Position numbers and translations under genes: made by a program. The notes under the pieces are model-generated. The model was not told where the DNA came from. It was given only the letters and a program-made list of their open reading frames with translations, and made no database searches. 64,000 nt of DNA from Gracilariopsis chorda (lineage: Eukaryota; Rhodophyta; Florideophyceae; Gracilariales; Gracilariaceae). Below, one piece after another: positions 30,597-42,200 of the stretch. Every line of letters starts with the position of its first letter. Position 1 is the stretch's first letter. The stretch covers positions 62,001-126,000 of the forward strand of contig NBIV01000136.1 in the NCBI GenBank assembly GCA_003194525.1, given 5' to 3'.

Positions 30597-32285
30597 ATGT
30601 TCAGGCTCTTTTTCCTTCTCGTTCTCGCCGCACTTGTCTCTTCGGCAATTGCACAAGCCCCTAGACGCCGGGGTCGGGGAAGTAATAACATGAACCCACT
30701 TGCCCCGCGTCGCGGTAATTCCGGAGGCGACGACGGGAACGTAAGCCCAGAGTGTGCCGCGATTACCATTCGTACCATAACTGGAAGATGCACCTCCGAA
30801 GTGGATCCAACCCTCGGTGAGGCCCGTCGCCCGCAATTCAGCTACCTCGGAGTCAGCAACGAAGAGCCGGAAGATGCGGGCTTGCAAAGTGCCCGAGCTA
30901 TCTCCAACATTGTCAGCGATCAGGGTGGTCGCACGTCTAATTCCCAAGGTCTGAACGAAATGTTTACTTACTTTGGACAGTTCATCGATCACGACTTTGC
31001 CTTATCGCCGTTCAGTGATCCCGAGGAGAGCTTTGAAATCGAAGTACCGGAGGATGACCCCGAGCTTTCCGTTCGGTTCCTCGAGTTCGTCCGATCGCAG
31101 CGTGCCCAAGTGAGCACCTCTTCACCAGTTGTTCGTCCCATTACTATTCTCACCTCTGCCCTCGATCTGAGCAATGTGTACGGCAGTAATGAGGATCTCA
31201 ATGAATTTTTGAGGGTGCCGAACTCATGTCTGCTCAAGACATCTGGTGATAACCTCTTACCGCTCAACACAGCAGGCTTCGTCAACGCGCCGTCCACATC
31301 TGCGAACCTCTTCATCGCTGGAGATCCTCGAGCTAACGAAACCCCTATGTTGACGGCCATGCACACCATTTGGCTTCGTGAGCACAACAGGATCTGCGGT
31401 CTTCTCGAGGAATCCTTCCCAGAGTTCAGCCCGGAACAGCAGTACGAGGCGGCACGAGCCATCAACATTGCAGAGTACCAAAAGATCATATATGAAGAAT
31501 GGCTGCCGGCTATTCTGGGAAGCGAAAGGCTCCCAGGTTACAGAGGCTACAACCCGAGTGTTAACCCGACCATCAGTTTGGAATTCACAACAGCCGGCTT
31601 CCGCCTTGGACACACTTTGGTGAGCGAAGACGTGCCTCGCGTCGACAACAATGGAAGAGCACTTCGTTCTATCCCAGCCGAAGATATGTTCTTCCTCCCG
31701 AGCTCCGAAATCAGCTCTGATGAAATCGAGAACGTGCTTCGCGCCGCCTCCGTGACCAGAGCTCAAGAATTCGACGAGAAGGTTGTGGACACTCTTCGCA
31801 ACTTTTTGTTCGAGAATGTGGAGGAGGAAGAAGGCTTTGACCTCGTTGCGCTCAACTTGCAACGCAGCCGGGATCACAATGTGCCCAAGTTCAACGAGCT
31901 TCGACGGTTCTTCCTCGGCTCTCCCGCGAGAAGCTTCCGAGATATCTCCAGCGACCCGACAACTGCGGCAAACCTTGAAGAAGCGTACGGCGACGTGGAC
32001 AACGTCGAAGCTTGGATTGGGCTCGTTGCTGAAGACAAGAACAGAGGTGTAGGAGTCGGTCGAACTCTCGCAGAATTATTGAAGGTAGAATTTGGCCGTC
32101 TCCGCGATGGAGATCGGTTCTTTTACGAGAGGCGCAACCAGATTCCATCCGAAGTGCTGCAAGAGCTGAGCGATGTGGAGCGGGACATCTTCGGCAACCG
32201 TCCTCTGTTCAACTCAATTATTCTACGAACCACTTCCATTGCATCCCGAAACCTCAGTGCCCGCCGCAGCGCTTTTAGGACTTAA
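30597..32285 (+). CDS. secreted animal-type heme peroxidase (peroxidasin/myeloperoxidase superfamily)
   Basis: The 562-residue intronless protein begins with a signal peptide (MFRLFFLLVLAALVSSAIAQ), so it is secreted. It oxidises substrates, probably halides or phenolics, with H2O2 through a covalently bound heme. Family landmarks: GQFIDHDF with heme-linked Asp131 and distal His132, and calcium-binding Asp133; DPRANETP with catalytic Arg245 and heme-linked Glu248; LREHNRIC (260-267); FRLGHT with proximal His339; LNLQRSRDHNVP with Asn420; and the C-terminal block LRDGDRFFYE (502-511). All catalytic residues are present and the length suits a single catalytic domain without the extra domains of peroxidasin. 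A basic RRRGRG linker follows the signal. The start is fixed by the signal peptide and the upstream TATA box. The true substrate is unknown, and a role in defence or halogen chemistry is inference. Confidence 0.95.
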   Translation: MFRLFFLLVLAALVSSAIAQAPRRRGRGSNNMNPLAPRRGNSGGDDGNVSPECAAITIRTITGRCTSEVDPTLGEARRPQFSYLGVSNEEPEDAGLQSARAISNIVSDQGGRTSNSQGLNEMFTYFGQFIDHDFALSPFSDPEESFEIEVPEDDPELSVRFLEFVRSQRAQVSTSSPVVRPITILTSALDLSNVYGSNEDLNEFLRVPNSCLLKTSGDNLLPLNTAGFVNAPSTSANLFIAGDPRANETPMLTAMHTIWLREHNRICGLLEESFPEFSPEQQYEAARAINIAEYQKIIYEEWLPAILGSERLPGYRGYNPSVNPTISLEFTTAGFRLGHTLVSEDVPRVDNNGRALRSIPAEDMFFLPSSEISSDEIENVLRAASVTRAQEFDEKVVDTLRNFLFENVEEEEGFDLVALNLQRSRDHNVPKFNELRRFFLGSPARSFRDISSDPTTAANLEEAYGDVDNVEAWIGLVAEDKNRGVGVGRTLAELLKVEFGRLRDGDRFFYERRNQIPSEVLQELSDVERDIFGNRPLFNSIILRTTSIASRNLSARRSAFRT

Positions 32286-35203
32286 CTTGGCAACCTAAGC
32301 AGTACAGAGGTAACCCTTTACTTTCTTCTATCTGTAACTGAAGTAGAAGTTACGAGTAGAACTGATTCTCAAGGCTAATAAGTGTTTTGACGTTAAACAC
32401 TGAACTATAAACCCATACGCTCTGACAATGTGCACAAACAACGTCTGAAGAAGCCACACCAAAAGGAATAGTTTTTCAAGAACTCGCTTGCCCTTCCTTG
32501 CTTTTGCGCATTTGTCGGAGTTGATTGCTAATACGTTTACATTGTATCTGCAATGACACCGATTTGGCGCACAGGTCTTCAAGAGTCACAGATGCCAAAT
32601 CTGTCAAAGTGAAAATTAAAGCGCTGGTTTCGCCAACTTCTGCTCAACCGATTAACTTGCATGTGTGGTGTTTTGCCTGCAACATAACTTCAACGGCTTT
32701 TCTACAATTTAGCTGCTGTTCAGACACTTCGTGGGATCTTCCTATTACATAAATATCTTGTAGTAAGAAGTATAGGTGATGCGGCACAATGGATCAGCAG
32801 AAAGCTTTAGCAAATCGTCAATCATGTTACACCTCTGGTTCAAAATTTGTGTGCTGCAAACCAGCACGCCATATGTAAACTAGATATGCACCTAGACGAA
32901 AGAAAATTTGAACTTTTGCTGGTCTGTTCAAAGTTTGCTAAGCATAGGTGGTTGTTTATTGTAATGGGCAAGAAACATGGTGTCATCCTTTGTTACTACT
33001 GCACCGGGCTACTGATTTGTCGCTTGGGCCACTTGCGTGCTTTTCCGTTTCCGGGTCTGTGGTGTCCACAATGTTGTTGTGCGAGTTTGAGGGTTCTCTT
33101 AAGCCCTCCGTGAAAGCTAGTAGTGGCGCCTGACGCCCATCAAATTGTGCATTCCGCACTCCCCTGGTTATACGTGTTTGTTAACTGTGCCGGTTGTTTC
33201 CCATGCTCAAGCGCGGATGTGAATCTGGAACGGGACTCAAGTATACCGAATACTTACTTGGCTGATCTGTTAGAGCCCCGTTCTATTCGTAGTCGAAGCG
33301 ATTTGAATCGGATATAGCTGCCGTTATAATCTACGAAAGGTCGCAGCGCAGGCCTTTTACAAAAGCGACACCCTACCTGTCTACGAGAAGAGAAAGGCAG
33401 AGCTGACATCACCGAATCATTTGTGTCGTGCAGCGTTGTTGTACTCTTTGTTGTTTTTCAGCCTTTGCAGCTTGACTTTCTTAGCTCAACGGAGCCATTC
33501 TGCATTGAAATCATGCAATATATGTTTCAAGCTGGTTTCCTCGTTTTTTGGGCCCGGTTGTTTTCACCCCACCTACCCACTAACTCCCTTCTCTGCTTAG
33601 ATTTGATTCTGGTTACTAATTAGTTCCATTCGCCAGAACGACCACGCTTGACTCTCATTTAAAAGAAGCCAGCCGCGCTCGGGCGCATTCTTTTTCGTGT
33701 TCGTCAGTCGTTGGCGCTGCGGCGCCCGATTTGGGCAAAAATAACCTGTATGCTTGCGTTTTCGGGCCCTTTTGGACAAGAGTACAAACATGTTTGAATG
33801 AAGCTTCGATAACCCTTTGTTGTAGCTTGTGAATCAAGTGGAATAATCTGAGATTGTTATCCATGCCAGATTCTATGGAGTCAATTCGACAGGTCTTTTT
33901 GTCGATGTGAGTCTTATACAAAGGCAGACAACAGCCAAAAGAGATGCATTCGGAAATATTTCAAATGGTTGCTACTGTTTTTGGTGAATTCGTACTGCTT
34001 ACGGCGGCGCTATCCGCTGGCGCTGCACGCATCTCCGCATTAAAATATACTGCTACCTAGGCTTCGCCTTCACCTCGGAGCAGCACAGCAGTTTTGAGTA
34101 TCAGAAGTCCTCGTGCGCAGATACTCACTTGATTGTAGAATATACCACGCGACAAATAAAGGCGCTCGTTCAAACGAAAGTCCGTATTCATGAACAATGT
34201 TTGCAGTTGTAATTGTTTGAAACTACCAATCTTCACTTTCATGTTTTTGGGCAGTGACTTGGTCGATCTCGCAGACTGTCTCTTGTAACAAACGCTCAGA
34301 ACCTTTTGCTGTTGAGAAACCCAATACCGAAAGTGGAAGACATTTTCAAGATTGCTCTAGGCAAACTCATACAACTTATCCAATGATTGACGAGTCGAAT
34401 GACATCATTACGTTGACCCTTTGTTATTCTAAGGCCTAAGGCATATCGAAAAGGTTCATGCAATCGTCGGAAGGCTCTTTGAACAACAAGGTTTTTAAAC
34501 ATCCATAGTTCCACGTGCAGTTACGTTGTGATACCGCAAAAACATATGCGTTGCACACTCTGTCATAAGATTTGATAACTTGTGCAACGATTCACTTCAA
34601 AAGTACGCAATGGCAAAATTTGCCCACTATGGGATAATCATATGGTTTAACTATATCTCTGAGAGCCTTTCATTGCACTTAAAAAGAGCTCAAACGGACA
34701 ACTTAGTCCCCAGCTGTGCGCGATGCGATTAAAGCCCCACAGAACAGTCAAAATTTCAAAAAGCGCAAAACGGCGAAAGTAACCGCCTTTTTCTTGTTTT
34801 TACTATGTGTCAGACCGCACACTTACAGTACCTTTGGCGACTAGCGCACACAAGACTTAAGCCTCGACACGCTGAGGAAACCGACCTCGCGTCTCTAATG
34901 ACCGTCGAGGCTCACAGCTTATGCCCCCAACCAAAACCCTGTCCATTCCTCCGCACCATCAGGAGAACCCGCTGCAACCTCAGCAAAGTGATAAAAGAGC
35001 TCATCACAAACCTCATTTACTGAACCAAAGCCGCTCTATCTAAAAAATTACGTACTACAATTACTACAAAAAAAAATTTCGTAATGATGATGATAATATT
35101 GATGAGACTTGTGTTGAATAGAAATAACAGTAAAGATGATGCCGGAATAAATGGTTTAAGCCATGTAGTCTTTGCCTTTTAAACTACACTAGACTGATAA
35201 ATA
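32286..35203. other. gene-poor, partly AT-rich stretch
   Basis: 3' flank of the peroxidase and beyond. A short hairpin GTAACT-8-AGTTAC lies about 45 bases after the stop. Frames up to about 90 codons exist on both strands but none shows a motif. No RNA gene or transposon end recognised. Confidence 0.5.
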
Positions 35204-35228
35204 TTCACAGAAAATATTTTTCTGTGAA
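35204..35228. repeat. perfect 11-bp hairpin
   Basis: TTCACAGAAAA, a three-base loop, then TTTTCTGTGAA. The flanks are AT-rich. It could act as a transcript end or be a transposon relic. There is no gene close enough to decide. Confidence 0.5.
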
Positions 35229-35381
35229 CCTATAATGCACTCTTGCCGTGATCTGCACCTACCAAATACCACATCATCTGCGTAAGCGACTGAGAGTTGC
35301 GTGGATGCCCAATATCTTATCCACGCAAGCTTATCACTCGCTCTTTTTCTTCAGGCAAACTATCTATATTGTTAGAGTCTA

Positions 35382-35732
35382 TTATGTTTCGCTCCACTCT
35401 CGAAGTATCCATTTCTCAATTATGTGGTTTGCGTTATTCCTCGTTCCCATTGACGTGTACACTTTGTTAGAAATGTTCTTCGTAAAACTACCATCTGGAT
35501 AATTTACAATTTTGACACGACCGACATTTGATATTTGTTGAGCATCGTATACTTTACGAAGAGAGGTGATATCTTTTAAAAAACGTTTCTCAGAGGTCGC
35601 AGACGATTTATTTATCACATTAAGCAAACTTTTAAAATCGGTAAACATTCTTAGTGGGACGAATTGCTTCAACATTTGTTCCACATCGTGTCTCAATGAA
35701 TAGTAGTACTCAAATACGTCAAAAAAACGCAT
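35382..35732 (-). pseudogene. RNase H-end fragment of a separate copia group, fossil
   Basis: The minus-strand piece with LRMFTDFKSLLNVINKSSA and SEKRFLKDITSLRKVYD matches the RNase H segment of a copia group common in fungi and protists (pattern: TD-KSL, SEKRLL-DI--LR--Y). No LTR, gag or integrase is attached. It differs from the other copia elements in this window and is a short old remnant. Confidence 0.6.
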
Positions 35733-36229
35733 AAAATTTTGCTATTGGTACTGAATGTTACAAGTTAGTTTAATCCACCTTGCCGAATTACAGTCCGCTG
35801 GAACAATTCTTCTGTAGTGGTGTGCCACGTGGCACCAGGTTGAGAATACAAGTACTCCGTTAGGAATCTTCCGTAATAGCCCATCTCTAGCATGCATAAT
35901 ACCCGCTGTACTATATACCCCCTTCCGTGGATTGCACCACCTCTTCAAGTTGCACCACGCGTAAGTGCTCGTCTCAGTCGGTAGCTCTGCGGGTATGATC
36001 GGGGTGCGCTTTGCAGCGGTGAGTGTCGTTACCTCCATCGCAATTGCTGCCATCGAATACGCTTTTCTTCCGTGCGGCGTCCGTTCGGAACCTCCAAGGC
36101 GAATATTTGGCCCTAACCTCACTCGTATCCATCCGCGTCCGCTCATACCTCAGGTGTAACTCCTTCCGGTTGTTGTGCACATTTCAGCCGCATTTCACCA
36201 CTCCGTCGTGCATGCGACTTTCATATCCT
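35733..36229. other. unassigned flank of the old gypsy element
   Basis: Frames are open on both strands (minus 35742-36146, plus 35965-36159, the latter with a hydrophobic run VRFAAVSVVTSIAIAAIEYA), but no family is recognised. It may be the outer part of the gypsy 3' LTR or older host DNA. Confidence 0.35.
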
Positions 36230-36885
36230 GGAGGAATGTGGTATATCACCCCGTTGACTGTAAGGGCTTGGTATTCGGGTAGCCACAATATCCACCGTAC
36301 AATACGGTCACTGCCTTGCGGCCAACTATCCTAGAGTCCAAAGGGGTCAGAGATCACACGAGCACCAGGGGGGTCCACGAGAGCGAAGAGGAATACGTCA
36401 GGGTCACGAGATCTGGATCCCAATGTGGGAGGAGGCGGAGAGGGAAAATCCCTACGGGAAGCTGTGGTACGACAACCCACGGACAACGACACACCCGAAA
36501 TAGCTGAAAACACGGCACAAACAAAGAGGGAGTCCTGGAGCAATGCTGCAATCTCGGTATGCCGGTAAGGCTCCGTGAATGCAAAGCTCCATGACCTCTT
36601 GGTCCGAATGATCCTCTAACTTGAAGGCAATGGGTGCTTGCTTGTGCCCTGCACTGAGTGAGCCGCCGGCGGCAGCCGCACTAAGCACTAAGTAATGTTA
36701 TAGAATTTTCCAATATGTAACATATAAAACATATCCTGAATTTGAGCACCAGTCCGCCGCACACGTGGGGCTGTCCACAACCAGTGTCTATCACTAATCC
36801 AACTGTGAAGGGGTTTTCTCATAAATGGCTTGATCATCGCACGATTACAGTGCCAATTTATAAGTGGCAGTAAATGAAATGCTAC
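36230..36885 (-). repeat. probable 3' LTR of the old gypsy element
   Basis: Matches about 58205-58880 in the same orientation. Shared strings include CACTGCCTTGCGG, AACTATCCTAGAG, GGTCAGAGATCACAC, GAAAACACGGCACAAACAAA and TCGCACGATTACA. Similarity stops near GAAATGCTAC on both sides, which fits an LTR edge. The low-coordinate end is not resolved. Confidence 0.55.
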
Positions 36886-38832
36886 TGTGTCGGCCTTGAA
36901 TTCAACAATTTCATGCGGTCCGGTCACGATAGGCGATACCTTATGCCGTTTCCGTACTTCAGCCTTATCTCTGGGCTTCTTCCCGCTCTGCTTCTCAATG
37001 GGCACGAATACGTGTCGTCCCACCCGAATGTCCGGTACATGTTTGCGGTGTGACGCGTCTTGGTTACGCTTTTATCGAGCTTGTGCCTTGGCCATGTTGG
37101 CCGCTGCTTTTTCAGCTCTCTGACGTAACTAATTCCTCCAGTGTGGGTGAAACTGTGACAGTGTCTGCTCTTCATCCACATTGTTCAATTCCAGCTCGTT
37201 GGGTAACGTTGGGGGTGGGCGTGAGAGTAACAATTCGAATGGTTTGAGCTTCGTCGTCGAGTTTACCTGCGTAAAATACGCGTAGGACATCGTATTTGTA
37301 TACATATATCAATCTTTCTGGTGATCCTCGATGTAGTGCCGAATGGAGGCAAGCAGTGTGCGTTTCTACCGTTCTACCTGACCATTACATTGTGGGTGGT
37401 AACTTGTGCTAAACACGTTCTTGATACCCAATATTCGGCAGATATCCTGAAAGAAGCGCGGAACGAATTGCTTGCCATTATCTGAAAGCAGAGTATCTGG
37501 GGGTATAAAGTAGTACACCCAGTGATGAATAAAGGCGCGTGCTATCATGGGAGCCGAGATTCGTTTTAGCGGTATGGTACGAACCAATTTCGAGAAACGA
37601 TCGGTAATTACCAAGCGATATCGACTACCCCGCTTAGAGTGGACCAGTTCGTCTAAGATGTCGATAATGACATACGCCAAAGGAGAAGTTGCCGGAAATA
37701 GCTTCAGAGGCTGCTTCTTTTTCCAGAGTTTCACTCGAATCTTTGGGCAAGTGACGCATATTTTAGCCGTTGCGTGGCAGTTCAAAGGCAGTATAGGCCA
37801 TGAAAAATACCATCTAAGGGTTTGATAGAGCTTCATCCTCCTGGATATCCATATAATTGTGAGTGGTAATAGAGATAAATTACTCTGCTTTTGAGGTTGT
37901 GCGGTGTCACAATTTGCTCGTGGGCTTCCACACTACGAACAAGGATTCCTCGAACATCTAGACGGAACGGCAACTCCTTCCCCTCGTTAAGACGAGAGTG
38001 CGTCGCCGCATATAATGTTTCAATATGCTGTTCGCGCAGTAATTCGCTAAATGAGATACGCTCGAGTTTTTCTGACGGGTGTGTGTCCGTAGTCGGTAGG
38101 ATGAGCAGCTCAAAGGCGATATTGTAATTATTGAATTGATCCATGTCATCTTTTGACGATTGTTCGTCGACTAGCAGGCAGGAAATGTCATCATCAATCT
38201 CGAATTGGGTCTCGCCCAAAGTTTCCAAGCGTGAGAGTGCGTCTGCATGGTTATTATTGCACCCCTGTTTCTATTGGACTGTGAAGTCAAACTCAGAGAG
38301 CCGTAATCGCCAACGCATTGGACGACCTAACGGATCATTAATGGACATAAGCCACCGTATGCAAGAATGATCTGTATTGACGGTAAAGATTCCCTGTAAG
38401 TAAGGTTGAAGGGTGGTTAGGGACCATACAACCGCATGGAATTTTTTTCCTGACACAGAGTAATTCTTCTCAGCTTTTCGCAGCGACCAAGACCACTAAC
38501 CAATAGATTTTAGTTCACTGTCCGAGTGCGTTGGGAAAAGGGCACAGCCGATTTGATAATCCCTGGCGTCGGTATCCACCAAGTACGGCAGGTCAGATTT
38601 GGGGAGTGCTAAGACACTGGTTGATGTGAGCATCGCCTTGAGTGCATTTATTGCCTTAGTCTGGGTTTCCCCAAATTCTTGCCGTTTGTCCCTTCCGCAA
38701 AAATGCGTTGAGAGGCGCAGCAATATGCGAGTAGCATGGTACAAATCGTCTGTACACGTTACAAAGGACTAAGAAAGCTCGCTGTTGCGATTGAGTCTTC
38801 GGCGGCTTCGACTTGCGGATGGTCGCTGTTTG
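36886..38832 (-). pseudogene. old gypsy integrase, RNase H and 3' part of reverse transcriptase
   Basis: Integrase with DTLLSDNGKQFV and STSYHPQCNGQVER (about 37366-37500), and VIIDILDELVHS near 37690. RNase H pieces VNTDHSCIRWLM and VDTDARDYQIGC lie at about 38.3-38.6 kb. The connection region FLVLCNVYRRFVPCYSHIAA lies near 38.75 kb. Decayed in several places. The upstream half of the reverse transcriptase lies beyond the copia insertion, from 43517. Confidence 0.75.
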
Positions 38833-38837
38833 AAGTC

Positions 38838-39128
38838 TGATGTAATGGGAATCGTGTTGTGACATGAGGCACTTAAGTCTCACATATGTATCTTACGTTA
38901 GATACATTACGTGATATGTAATGTTGTGAGGTAAGCAGTAATTAGTCTCATTAGTGCTGACCTCAGCAGTATAGTAGATTCTGAATCCTGTGGTTCCCTG
39001 CAGAGCAACCACAAGCGTACCAAAGGCGTCTATGATTTTGGCAGGGTTTTGCACATATGCCATATCTATAAAGGCTTGGAAAAGACTCCACCTTCAAGGA
39101 GAAGGAGTCATCCGACCGAAGCACAACA
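38838..39128 (+). repeat. 5' LTR of the nested copia element
   Basis: 291 bp, starts TGATGTAATGGG and ends GAAGCACAACA. Contains the inner inverted repeat ATGTATCTTACG / TTAGATACAT and a TATA-like CATATCTATAAAGG near the 3' side. Confidence 0.93.
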
Positions 39129-39129
39129 G

Positions 39130-39141
39130 TGGTAGCATCGC
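39130..39141 (+). other. primer-binding site of the nested copia element
   Basis: TGGTAGCATCGC one base after the 5' LTR, identical to the primer site of the copia element at 24344. Confidence 0.75.
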
Positions 39142-39208
39142 ACTCCACAGAAGATTGCTATCTCGTTCGCTTTGCAGCGCAGAGAGGTCGTTTCGTAATT
39201 TCTCTTCA

Positions 39209-42200
39209 ATGGAGGAAGACAGTGTGAAGAAGGTGCCACGGTTTTTCGCTCGTCGCCATGAAGACTTTACCCTGTGGATGATGCGAATTGAGGCATTACT
39301 TGAATCGAAAGAACTTCTAAGTGTAGTTCTTCAGGATGTCTCCGAAGATGGTAATCTAGAAACATTGTCAGGGGAGATGAAGCTGAAAGTCTCCAAGGCC
39401 CGCATGTACATAGTGCAATCACTTGGTGATAAACCTCTTCGTGCTGTTGCATCGGAACGAAAGAATCCTTTTGTGATGTACAGGAAGCTCAAGGAGCGGT
39501 ATGCAACTGAGAACGCAGCCACAAGGGTACAGTTGCAAACTAAGCTTCATCAACTACGATTCACGGATAATGCCGTCATGTCTGACTATGTTGATAACCT
39601 GGAGTCTGTCTTTGCAAGGTTGGACGCTATGGGAAACCCAATTGAAGAAACTATGCAAATTGCAATTCTGTTCTCCAGTTTTGGTAGTACCGGTAATAGC
39701 GCCTATGGGCCCGTAATTTCAGCCCTTCAGACATTTTCGGATGAGGAACTTTCTTGGGACAAGGTTACAGCAAGACTACTTCAAGAATATGACACAAGGA
39801 TGGCGGAGAAGAAGCATATCACTTCGAATACTGTGTCCGGCACCGCTGGTACTGAGAAGGCACTAAGGACGAAGTTGAAAGGAAAATGTTTCAAGTGTGG
39901 TCAAAAGGGTCATTACAAAAGGCACTGCCCTTTGAACCAGAACAGGGACGACGAGGGTTCCAGTATGCGAATTAGACATCAAGCTCTGATGGCCAGGCAG
40001 AAAAGGTACATCTTTGTAATCGACTCTGGAGCAACTTGCCATATTGTTTGTGATAGTACTCTGGCTGCCGATTTTTCCCCAGTACCACCTAGGACCATTG
40101 CCCTTGGCGATGGAAGGCGTGTACATGCTTCGAGGATGGGAAATCTGCGATTGAGGATTTCACAACATGACGAAACCGAGATGCTTCTAATGCTAAAATA
40201 TGTACTGTATGTGAAGAATATGGACTGCAACTTGGTTTCCTGCTCTCAACTGGCGGAGGATGGTTGTGCAGTTCATTTTGGAATCTCTGGATGTTCTATT
40301 GCTAGCCAGGGAACAACTGTCAAAGCTGTGAATAATGAAGGATTGTACCATGTTTTGGCCACGATTAGCAGACACCAGGCTCTTGCTGCCAAAGATTCTG
40401 CAGGAACCAGACTGTGGCATGAAAGGTTTGGCCATATTGGAAAACAGAAGATCCATCAGATGTCTAGCAACAAGTCTGTGATGGGACTGAACCTCAACGC
40501 CAAACCAGAGCATGGATCAGACTGCGTACCGTGTATACAGGGAAAGATGACTCGTCGGACCTTGTCCGAGAGGAGTAATGATAATGCTCAAGTTGGGGAT
40601 GTGATCTTTACGGATATATGTGGACCACTGAGTACCCCAAGTTTCGGGAACAAGAAGTATTTTGTTTCCTTCATTGATAAGAAATCTCGGTACAAAGATG
40701 TGAGGCTCTTGTCCAAGCGGAAGGATCTTACAGACCACTTTCGGTGTTTCCAACTGAAGTTTGAAAGGCAGACCGAGAAGAAGATAAAACTGGTCTACTC
40801 GGACAATGGGCCAGAGTATGTTGGACTGCGAAAGTATCTCTCGAGTGAAGGTATTGACTGGGAAAATAGTGCTCCGTATACTCCACAGCAAAATGGTGTT
40901 GCTGAAAGATTCAACCGACCTGTGATGGAGATGGTTAGGTCCATGCTGACCCACGCGGGACTACCTGCCCGTTTTTGGGGTGAAGCTGTCGTTACTGCAA
41001 CAAGGATAATGAACCAGTTGAGCTGTACTGCAACGAATGGAAAGACCCCACATGAGATCGTGACAGGAAATGTTCCAAATGTGAGCTCACTAAGAACATT
41101 TGGTTGTGAGGTCTGGGTCCATGTTGCAAAGCGCAAGAAACTAGATGGCAAGGCGCGTCGCGGAATTCTGCTTCGTTGCCTCCCGCACCTTAACTACCGT
41201 ATATTCAACATTGACGATGGATCTATAACGTTTGCAAGGCATGTGACGATAAACGAGACAGTTTTCCCAGGCAGACAATTGTTTGAAAGGAAACCATTGA
41301 ACATATGGAACATTAATGATGATGATATGGAACAGAATATGGAAGATTCTGACGCAGAGGATGAACTACTGGTTGCAGAACCTGTAGGTGATGAAGATGA
41401 CAGAAGTAGCAGCGTGGAAACACCGAACTCAGAGGACGAAGATAATGGAACTGGGATTATGGCTAATGAGCAGGACAATGTGGAGAGTAATGCAAACGAT
41501 GGTACTGAAGACTCTGGAGAGTTTACGATGACACCAAGCATTCAGGACTTTCTTACCCATTACCCTGTGCGGCGATACCCTGAACGCAACCGTCAACCTC
41601 CCTCTCGGTTCTCTGACACAAATCACAGTACCCTTGTCACAAAAGAGGACAATGCAGTTCCCATCCCAAGAGATCTATATGAGGCAAGGCAGTTGGATAA
41701 CTGGAAAAACTGGGACCAGGCCATTCAGGATGAGCTTTCGTCCTTGAGATCAATGCAGACCTGGACTGTAGTAGACAAACCACCAGAAGTGAACGTCCTT
41801 GGGTCTAAGTTTGTGTTTGCTACGAAGCAGAGCAGCGATGGTTCAGTCTCAAGGTACAAAGCGAGATTGGTTGCTAAAGGGTGCCAACAAGGCCATGTAC
41901 CACATGTTTACTCGCCGGTAGTTGACTTTGGAACAGTCCGAGTAGCCTTGACGTTGGCGTGCAGCCTTGGACTTGAGATTCACCAGCTTGATGTGAAGTG
42001 TGCCTTTCTGTATGGACACATAGATCAAGACTCACCTGTCTACATGCGACCCCCGAAAGGGCTGGATATTGGCATAAATGAAGGCCAAGTACTGAAATTG
42101 AACCGTTCTATTTACGGTTTGAAGCAATCTAACGCTATATGGAGTCGATTGTTCACAAAACGACTATTAGCGCTAGGTCTCAAACAGTGCCTGACCGACC

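Noticed and set aside
31257-31877. 206-residue minus-strand ORF across the peroxidase gene.
   Set aside because: Shadow of the peroxidase codons, with no motif.
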